From positions 9,195,840 to 9,259,839 of the forward strand of contig OZ007511.1 in NCBI GenBank assembly GCA_963931865.1: 64,000 nucleotides of DNA, given 5' to 3'. Shown in pieces: positions 55,901-64,000 of this stretch. A program made the translations under genes and the position numbers. The stretch's first letter is position 1; each line of letters opens with the position of its first letter. The DNA comes from Axinella damicornis. Taxonomy: Eukaryota; Porifera; Demospongiae; Axinellida; Axinellidae. The notes beneath the pieces are model-generated. The model was given only the letters and a program-made list of their open reading frames with translations. It did not search any database and was not told where the DNA came from.

Positions 55901-58900
55901 GTGTATGGCCATATCCAAGGTGTGGGAGTGACCACTTACCGTATATAATTATGTGACTATTGTGAAGCTAGAGAGGTGGGGCCAAACGTTACGAATAATA
56001 GAAACAACCGAAACAATAGTCACAATGTCTGTGAAGTACATAAATCGTGCTGTTTCCTAGCGGCCACCTCGAAGCGTGAAATTTCCAAGTGCACTGCGTG
56101 TCCTGTTCTTGATGGGACTCTGAGGTCACGAAGAGGTGGAGCCAATGCATATGTTACAAGTAATAAAAAACATTAAAAATGTAGCAGGATGTAGGGATAC
56201 CAGAACGGCAAAAAGTAAGGAAACAAGAGGGATGATCGAACATAACAGTGAAGTATACAATCACCCCTACAGAGATCTTCTTCCATATATACACATGTAC
56301 AATGAAAAAAGATATGTAGGGGTGATTGTATACTTCACTGTTATGTTCAATCATCCCTCTTGTTTCCTTACTTTTTGCCGTTCTGGTATCCCTACATCCT
56401 GCTACATTTTTAATGTTTTTTATTACTTGTTTATGTCATTTTTTTTGGCAGCAGGCGCATGTTTGAGCTGAAGTTTGCTGCAGAAGTCAGTGACCTCACA
56501 GGCAACTGGGCAGTAGGTGTCCTTGCCTTGGTATATGGACTATATTACTCAGGTATTACACTTCCAGCATTGGCTGAAGAATCAGGCCCGGGCATCTCAA
56601 GTCAACTGTTCCCTAAATGGATGACAAAGCCCCTGAGTTCTCCCTGTCTGAAGACCATGGCATTGGCAGTTTATAGTAGGGACATTCATATGGGTGTTGA
56701 GAGTTGAGATAGGCATTCACCCTGCTCACAGAATACAGTATAGGTAGCAATATAAGCTTAGCTAAATCATGCGTACGGGGACTAACCTCAGTGCCTCGTT
56801 GGGCACATGTTGGGTTTGACATGTCGACAATCAACAACGCAGCTTCCACTGTTTCTAATTCAGCGATCTTGAGTAATAATTACATATCGTTGCTAAGTGA
56901 TCGTTTAAGTGCGCATGCGTACAAACGTGAAAATGGCGTGACAAACGAAGCATAGTTATTGAGTGGGCAGCTGCAGCCGCCCGGTGAAGACTTGGAGGTA
57001 GCGAAAAAGCGATGGGACGTTGCACTGCTCGGTTGAAAATGCTGCTGTTTCGTGCGAAAACCATCGTGACAGATTGAGGCAACGTTGAGCTAAGTTGTCT
57101 GAAGAAAGAAGAAGAAAAAAGAAGAAAGAAAAACAATTTGCCCGTTTTGTGAGTGCCTGGTGTGGTACTTTCACGACGGGTTTTCGCGATGCGAGGAGTC
57201 TTGTTGGTCATGAAAACACTCGAAGATGAACGGTATGTGGTTATAAAGGCTTATAAGTGTACAGTTTCTGAGATTTGGAGAGATTTTTTTGTATTGACAT
57301 GTATTGCGTGTAGCTACGTCGTATCCCTACATATAGACTCTACCGAGTCTATGATGAATAGTTATGAAAAGTAGGAAATAGCCGAAATGCAGTGAAACGA
57401 GGTGCCTTGACTTCAGTCCGGTACACATAGAGCAGTTTTTCTGGTATTTGCTATTGTTTGACTCCCTTTTGATGGTCTATGTGGCGAGATTTCAATTTTT
57501 TCCGCCTGTCAGACTGACAGACTGACAGACTGACAGACAAAACCGATTGCTTAACCCCGCTTCGCGCATGTGCGTGCGGGGTAATAATTTTCACTGCATG
57601 AGCCAGTTGAGGGGCATCGCACAACCACAGATAACACCCAGGTTTGGTATAATATGTAACAAAAATGTGTTCTAAAACAGAGTCTAACTACTGTAGTAGC
57701 AGTATGCGTACAACAATTAAGTCCCTCTTCGGTCACACACTCGCTTCAAACAATGCTGGTAACAACAGAACCAAAAGCTTTGACTGTTTTAATATGCACA
57801 GTACTGCCCAGCCTTCACTACTATATTGACATGCAGTACGTCAGTTTATCAGGCGAGCCCCACAATGCCCTGCATTCTCCTAGTTAGCATAAATACGTGT
57901 GGTGCTGTAGTCTCGTTCTAGCAACTGTGGATGAGGTAGTACCTGTACGTCGCCCTATACCACCCCTGCAGTGTTTCATGAAACGTTTCTGAAACATAGC
58001 CTGCCCTGACCTAACACATAGCAACCCTCACGTGATACAGGTGGGAGAATTATGCGTTCTGGTCCCAGACGATTTTTCGCAGTATAGGAACGAAACCATA
58101 TTTATAGCCGCTCACATCGTGTGATGTGTACTGCCAAAATTTCACAGTTTGCATGGAGAATCTGAAACAAAACTCTATAATTATAATTATATTTACATTG
58201 TGATTACAGGTACAACTGGATGCTCAAGTTGCACAAAGTCAGCAACAACTCCAACAGAGGGATGCTGAACTCAGAGAGAGGGATGCTGAACTCAACAGAC
58301 TGCGAAGAGAGCTAAAGGTATGAGTGCATACAACTGTGCTGCAATCCTCACCTCAGCTATATATTTATATTATACTCCATGAAGATGAAGTTAATCTTAC
58401 TGATTCTGAATTATAATTATTCCAAGTGCTGTCTTGAAGGGACAGCAGACAACAGGTCCTCTGCTTGTGCATGCAAGTTGGGGGACAGCAGTTTTAAATA
58501 GTTTAGCTGATCACGAGTCAGGAGTAATCAACTATAGAGAGGAGGTTGCATGGGTGTAAATTGCATATACAATTCTAAGCATCTGTGAAATTGGTTACTT
58601 TTCAGTGTCTACGTATACGTACTATAGGGAAGAATTAGCTATGCCCACTTAGATCCGCAGTTGTAAGACGATTCATCAAAGGTAGAATTCTGAAACAACT
58701 ATAATCGGAAAATTGTGAGAATTATAGGATGCACTTCACCGTTGCTTCTCTGAAGCATGCAGTTTTCGGTGGCATTCCTGCAGCCTCCTGCTGTATGCCT
58801 AATTTTACTGTTGTAGCTGCACCTGTCACCGAGGGCTCTAGTTCATTTGAATGTTGACCATGTCATACCCTCTTTGATCGGGCAGTGGATTTTGCCAAGT

Positions 58901-61900
58901 GTTTAGTATGGATGCCACCGATACCTCATTTGTTGCTCCTAGAAGTGCAGTAGTGGGTGTTCAGCATGAGATGAGGTTAACAGTTTACTTACTTCAAAGG
59001 ACTGAAGGCCTGAATCCTGAAACCTGGATATAATTCCTCCGAGACACGCTGAAAATGTCACCACCAGCCAGATTGAGGTCAAGGATGTAGGCAGACCACT
59101 TGGCCTTGAAAACGTCCACCACCTCACTACAGTGGATCACCCCTGGTAGCTAGCTAGCAATTCACATAGCTACAAAGAAACAAAATTCTGTCTTACCACA
59201 CAGTGAAACCTGTCTTAGCGGTCACCTGAATAGGGCAGTCACCTCCACATTGCGGTCAGCTTGGGAAAGTCCCGAAATTTGAGCCCATAATCTTCTTGAT
59301 TAGCGGTCACACTTTGCATAACAAAAATTATTGTGTTTATTGTCTGCAATCTGAACTTCAACAACTTTAGGTCAGTTCAGGTGATGTGTACTGCCAAAAT
59401 TGCACAGTTTGCATGGAGAATCTGAAATAAAACTCTTTAATTATAAATTATGCTTACATTGTGATTACAGGTAAAACTGGATGCTCATTTTGCACAAAGT
59501 CAGCAGCAACTCCAACAGAGGTATGCTGAACTCAGAGAGAGAGATGCTGAACTCAGAGAGATGGATGCTGAACTCAACAGACTGCGAAGAGAGCTAAAGG
59601 TATGAACCAATTATAGTCTGGTACAGGATCAAACTGCTTTCAAGGTGGGAGTGTATACAACTGTGCTGCAATTCTCACCTCAGCTATATATTATACTCCA
59701 TGAAGATGAAGTTTATCTTAATTCGATCTGAATTATAATTATTCCAAGTGCTGTCTTGAAGGGACAGCAGACAACAGGTCCTCTACTTGTGCATGCAAGT
59801 TGGGGGACAGCAGTTTTAAATGGTTTAGCTGATCACGAGTCAGGAGTAGTCAACTATAGAGAGGAGGTTGCATTGGTGTCAATTGCGTATACAATTCTAA
59901 ACATCTGTGAAATTGGTTACATTTCAGTGTCTACGTAGGGAAGTATTAGTATGCCCACTTAGATCCACAGTTGTAAGATGATTCATCACAGGTAGAATTC
60001 TGAAACAGCTATAATCGGAAAATTGCGAGAATTATAGGACGCACTTCACCGTTGCTTCTCTGAAGCATGCAGTTTTCGGCGACATTCCTGCAGCCTCCTG
60101 CTGTATGCCTAATTTTACTGTTGTAGCTGCCTCTGTCACCGAGGGCTCTCATTTGAATGTTGACCACATCATACCCTCTTTGATCGGGCAGTGGATTTTG
60201 CCAAGTGTTTAGTATGGATGCCACCGATACCTCATTTGTTGCTCCTAAGTGCAATAGTGGGTGTTCAGCGTGAGATGAGGTTAACAGTCTACTTACTTCA
60301 AAGGGCTGAAGGCCTGAATCCTGAAACTTGGATACAATTCCTCCGAGGCTCGCTGAAAATGTCACCACTTGGCCTTGAAAACGTCCACCACCTCACTACA
60401 GTGGATCACCCCTGGTAGCTAGCAATTCACATAGCTGCAAAGAAACAAAATTCTGTCTTACCACACAGTGAAACCTGTCTTAGGGGTCACCTGAATAGGG
60501 CAGTCACCACCACATTGTGTGCGTCCTGAAATTTGAGCCCATAGTCTTCTAGTATAGCGGTCACACTTTGCATAAAAATAATTATTGTGTTTATTGTCTG
60601 CATGCAATCTGAACTTCAACAACTTTAGGTCAGTTCAGGTGATGTGTACTGCCTAAATTGCACAGTGTGCATGGAGAATCTGAAATAAAACTTATAAATT
60701 ATGCTTACATTGTGATTACAGGTAAAACTGGATGCTCATGTTGCACAAAGTCAGCAGCAACTCCAACAGAGGGATGCTGAACTCAGAGAGAGGGATGCTG
60801 AACTCAGAGAGAGGGATGCTGAACTCAACAGACTGCGAAGAGAGCTACAGGTATGAACCAATTATAGTCTGGTACAGGATCAAACTGCTTTCAAGGTGGG
60901 AGTGTATATATACAACTGTGCTGCAATCCTCACCTCAGTTATACTCCATGAAGTTTATCTTAAATATTCCACGTGCTGTCTTGAAGGGACAGCAGACAAC
61001 AGGTCCTCTGCTTGTGCATGCAAGTGGGGGGACAGCAGTTTTAAATGGTTTAGCTGATCACGAGTCAGGAGTAGTCAACTATAGAGAGGAGGTTGCATGG
61101 GTGTCAATTGCGTATACAATTCTAAACATCTGTGAAATTGGTTACATTTCAGTGTCTACGTAGGGAAGTATTAGCTATGCCCACTTAGATCCGCAGTTGT
61201 AAGATGATTCATCACAGGTAGAATTCTGAAACAGCTATAATCGGAAAATTGCGAGAATTATAGGACGCACTTCACCGTTGCTTCTCTGAAGCATGCAGTT
61301 TTCGGCAACATTCCTGCAGCCTCCTGCTGTATGCCTAATTTTACTGTTGTAGCTGCCTCTGTCACCGAGGGCTCTCATTTGAATGTTGACCACGTCATAC
61401 CCTCTTTGATCGGGCAGTGGATATTGCCAAGTGTTTAGTATGGATGCCACCGATACCTCATTTGTTGCTCCTAAGTGCAATAGTGGGTGTTCAGCGTGAG
61501 ATGAGGTTAACAGTCTACTTACTTCAAAGGGCTGAAGGCCTGAATCCTGAAACTTGGATATAATTCCTCCGAGGCTCGCTGAAAATGTCACCACTTGGCC
61601 TTGAAAACGTCCACCACCTCACTACAGTGGATCACCCCTGGTAGCTAGCAATTCACATAGCTGCAAAGAAACAAAATTCTGTCTTACCACACAGTGAAAC
61701 CTGTCTTAGGGGTTACCTGAATAGGGCGGTCACCACCACATTGCGTGCGTCCTGAAATTTGAGCCCATAGTCTTCTAGTATAGCGGTCACACTTTGCATA
61801 ACAATAATTATTGTGTTTATTGTCTGCAATCTGAACTTCAACAACTTTAGGTCAGTTCAGGTGATGTGTACTGCCTAAATTGCACAGTGTGCATGGAGAA

Positions 61901-64000
61901 TCTGAAATAAAACTTATAAATTATGCTTACATTGTGATTACAGGATGCTCATGTTGCTCAAAGTCAGCAGCAACTCCAACAGAGGGATGCTGAACTCAGA
62001 GAGAGGGATGCTGAACTCAACAGACTGCGAAGAGAGCTACAGGTATGAACCAATTATAGTCTGGTACAGGATCAAACTGCTTTCAAGGTGGGAGTGTATA
62101 TATACAACTGTGCTGCAATCCTCACCTCGGCTATATATTATACTCCATGAAGTTTATCTTAAATATTCCACGTGCTGTCTTGAAGGGACAGCAGACAACA
62201 GGTCCTCTGCTTGTGCATGCAAGTGGGGGGACAGCAGTTTTAAATGGTTTAGCTGATCACGAGTCAGGAGTAGTCAACTATAGAGAGGAGGTTGCATGCA
62301 AGGGTGTCAATTGCGTATACAATTCTAAACATCTGTGAAATTGGTTACATTTCAGTGTCTACGTAGGGAAGTATTAGCTATGCCCACTTAGATCCGCAGT
62401 TGTAAGATGATTCATCACAGGTAGAATTCTGAAACAGCTATAATTGCGAGAATTATAGGCCGCACTTCACCGTTGCTTCTCTGAAGCATGCAGTTTTCGG
62501 CGACATTCCTGCAGCCTCCTGCTGTATGCCTAATTTTACTGTTGTAGCTGCCTCTGTCACCGAGGGCTCTCATTTGAATATTGACCACGTCATACCCTCT
62601 TTGATCGGGCAGTGGATTTTGCCAAGTGTTTAGTATGGATGCCACCGACATCTCATTTGTTGCTCCTAAGTGCAATAGTGGGTGTTCAGCATGAGATGAG
62701 GTTAATAGTCTACTTACTTCAAAGGGCTGAAGGTCTGAATCCTGAAACTTGGATATAATTCCTCCGAGGCACGCTGAAAATGTCACCACCAGCCAGATTG
62801 AGGTCAAGGATGTAGGCAGGCCACTTGGCCTTGAAAACGTGCACCACCTCACCAAAGTGCATGGATCACCCCTGGTAGCTAGCAATTCACATAGCTGCTA
62901 CAAAGAAACAAAATTCTGTCTTACCACACAGTGAAACCTGTCTTAGCAGTCACCTGAATAGGGCGGTCACCTCCCATTGCGGTCAGCTTGGGAAAGTCCC
63001 GAAATTTGAGCCCATAGTCTTCTTGTATAGCGGTCACCTGCGTAATGCGGTCACGTTGCTCCACCCCAAGCGCACTATAGCATAATGCGGTCACGTTGCT
63101 CCACCCCAAGCAAGCTATAGTATGCTATAATACTATAACTTCACATGACCGCTTTTAGAGAGGTCATCTGTATATTGCAGCCACCTCCCTAATGAGGCCA
63201 AAAATATTTGGCCCCCAGGTGACCGCATTAGACAGGTTCCAATACGATGTGCATTCTTAGTACAATTTCAATTGTGGATGATGATAGAGTACCCAAAGCA
63301 CACGGTTGTTCTCAGTGTATAGTTCTTTGGATTGATCAGCTGTACAGCTGATAAAGAGAGCTTGGAGAAAATCAGGGGTTCATCCATTATGAGTTATTAC
63401 TGTTGACCAGAGGTTATGAGTTATGACTGTTCACCAGAGTGTACACATAGACGAGTACCATATATTTTGCAATGGAAGTACAACGTCACCTGGTAGGTAA
63501 CATAACCTACACAGCACTGCACTGCAAAACGTATTTCACATGAATGGGATCTGTAAAACTATAATTCCGAGGTGGATAGCTATCCTCGCTCTCAGGCTCT
63601 CCCATACGCAAACGAATAATGGGTGGGAGCCTGGAAATGAAGCTAGTGAATAGTTATAGCACACATGTACAATACATTACATCCTGCAGAAAGTGGCCTC
63701 ACACTGGCAACATTTTACACTCTAGTTTTCTCACTATTCCTTGCAGCTCAGACCAGCTGCGTCACTGGTACACTATATTAATTAACTGTGTAGCTACCTG
63801 CCAGTTGAGAGTAATGGCCGCATTATGATGCCATGATATCATAACATGATTGTACGACTCATAATGACTCCTCTATCCCAGGCACATCCCTCCAGTGCAG
63901 AGCTACAGTCACCTCTCACATTGAAGTGGAGACGGTGCAGGGACATGCCTTGTGGAATGGCGGAGCTACAGTCAGTGAGACTTGGTGAGGATGTGTTTGT
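49935..64000 (+). CDS. Death-domain / coiled-coil / Kelch gene (3' end off the window)
   Basis: Exon 49935-50274 starts MAGVTLEDCVKQFS and encodes a death domain (FLEWKRVAPYLKLDDSEVDK, RRFKTLQKWKRKFSFKATYK). Exons 50684-50739, 50796-50912, 58210-58317, 59471-59599, 60722-60850 and 61944-62042 all join in phase 0 or 1 and encode a Gln/Glu/Arg coiled coil (ARLHQQLREIGAQNSKLQRE, then repeated AQSQQQLQQRDAELRERDAE). Exon 63882 to the edge starts a Kelch domain (LKWRRCRDMPCGMAELQSVR, EDVFV), much like the Kelch exon of the gene at 33172. The intron 50913-58209 is 7.3 kb and filled with repeats. The gene probably belongs to the same family as the Kelch-ZU5 gene and may continue into ZU5-UPA-DD beyond the edge; that is inference. 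Confidence 0.8.
51436..51885 (-). pseudogene. Non-LTR (LINE) reverse transcriptase fragment
   Basis: The frame shows DHQVKMFSVLLSHDLCWGEH and LYLSLVRPHLDYASPIWSPH. These are typical of the C-terminal part of CR1/Jockey-type LINE reverse transcriptases. It has no catalytic YADD region and no flanking ORFs. It lies in the long intron of the death-domain/coiled-coil gene. Confidence 0.8.
51886..53521. other. Intronic repeats, not assigned
   Basis: It includes a short tandem duplication at about 53165-53260 (acaagtataagtctcgtgtgccaagtgttatgcttggg, two to three copies). No coding exon is supported. Confidence 0.4.
53522..54189 (+). repeat. Solo terminal-repeat-length copy of the 54190-57355 element
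   Basis: It shares tgtagggatacgacgtacac, aatctctccaaatctcagaa and cgaaagtacca with the start of the next element, through gaatgcctatctaaagactcaac. It ends where the next element starts. Confidence 0.75.
55018..55289. repeat. 272-bp palindromic element, copy 1
   Basis: The arms begin acaagtaataaaaaacattt and end with the inverse, and read as near-perfect complements over about 120 bp around a short centre. Confidence 0.9.
55504..55776. repeat. 272-bp palindromic element, copy 2
   Basis: Same sequence family as 55018-55289, with the same acaagtaataaaa ends. Confidence 0.9.
56156..56430. repeat. 272-bp palindromic element, copy 3
   Basis: Same family, slightly diverged at the centre. The outer flanks (gcaggcgcatg after it; catgcgcctgctgc before copy 1) are themselves inverted. 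Confidence 0.9.
57356..58120. other. Intronic stretch with a short tandem repeat
   Basis: cagactga is repeated about four times at 57505-57535, and an end related to the 17060-17550 inverted repeat lies near 57850-57890. No exon is supported. Confidence 0.4.
58121..63000 (+). repeat. Tandem array of four ~1.25-kb exon-intron units
   Basis: The units start at 58121, 59381, 60639 and 61861 (gtgatgtgtactgcc), with periods of 1260, 1258 and 1222 bp. Each holds one coiled-coil exon near its start and the same intron, including a conserved antisense open frame. The number of RDAEL(R/E)E heptads differs between exons. Confidence 0.95.
63001..63240. repeat. Short local duplication (taatgcggtcacgttgctcc)
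   Basis: taatgcggtcacgttgctccaccccaagc is repeated at about 63043 and 63080 within a tract rich in gcggtcac, at the right end of the exon array. Confidence 0.75.

Larger units (their letters stand above)
54190..57355. mobile_element. 3.2-kb element with ~650-bp terminal inverted repeats
   Basis: It begins atcatagactcggtagagtc and ends gactctaccgagtctatgat. Each arm carries the same block (atacgacgtacacgcaatat; caacaagactcctcgc; atgcctatctaaagac) in opposite orientation. No transposase is recognised. The interior holds three copies of a 272-bp palindrome. It is a composite or non-autonomous fold-back element. Confidence 0.75.

Noticed and set aside
54879..56471. Several 60-111-codon frames in both directions
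   Set aside because: They lie inside the 272-bp palindromes and their flanks, so the same peptide appears on both strands. No family resemblance.
58121..63000. CRISPR-like or satellite interpretation of the regular repeats
   Set aside because: The units are ~1.25 kb, contain spliced coding exons in phase, and have no short repeat-spacer structure.

Overview
The window is animal nuclear DNA with spliced genes. A sponge is the best guess and another early-branching marine invertebrate is possible; no single marker proves it. The reasons are compact multi-exon genes, a death-domain/ZU5/Kelch gene cluster, a divergent forkhead gene, BEL/Pao and Tc1-type elements, and dense short fold-back elements. 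All gene models were built by hand from splice sites, reading phase and domain motifs. No alignment or search was run.

Layout. (1) 1-3119, minus: a five-exon forkhead gene of FoxN1/4 type that runs off the left edge in a large exon ending in 49-residue repeats. (2) 7793-29010, minus: a PTB (phosphotyrosine-binding) exon set, a proline-rich exon and a coiled-coil exon (21337-29010), which join in phase to two SH2 exons (7793-8736). This implies one adaptor gene with a 12.6 kb intron. (3) Inside that intron, on the plus strand (9536-19551): a gene made of a KMT5A-like SET domain, acidic mini-exons, zinc fingers and a tyrosine-recombinase-like domain. It carries apparent frameshifts. Its introns hold a BEL/Pao element (12022-15381) and a Tc1/mariner remnant (15807-16624). 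(4) 29392-30372, minus: an intronless ubiquitin-like plus ADP-ribosyltransferase-like fusion. (5) 33172-38429, plus: a seven-exon Kelch, death-domain-like, ZU5, UPA-like, death-domain gene. (6) 39.4-42.9 kb: decayed copies of parts of (4) and (5), in the same order and orientation. (7) 43577-49618, minus: an apparently complete BEL/Pao retrotransposon with identical LTRs. (8) 49935 to the right edge, plus: a death-domain gene whose coiled coil is encoded by a tandem array of ~1.25 kb exon-intron units and which enters a second Kelch domain at the edge.

How the genes relate. The PTB-SH2 adaptor, the ubiquitin-ART fusion and the two death-domain/Kelch genes all look like signalling or innate-immune parts, but their functional connection is inference. 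Mobile DNA has shaped the locus strongly. One fold-back family with termini TAGCCTCG...CGAGGCTA makes perfect 9-bp target duplications at five or more sites. Three consecutive PTB exons have 3' splice sites placed next to expanded C-rich repeats. Long gaps not listed as features hold introns, repeats or nothing recognised.
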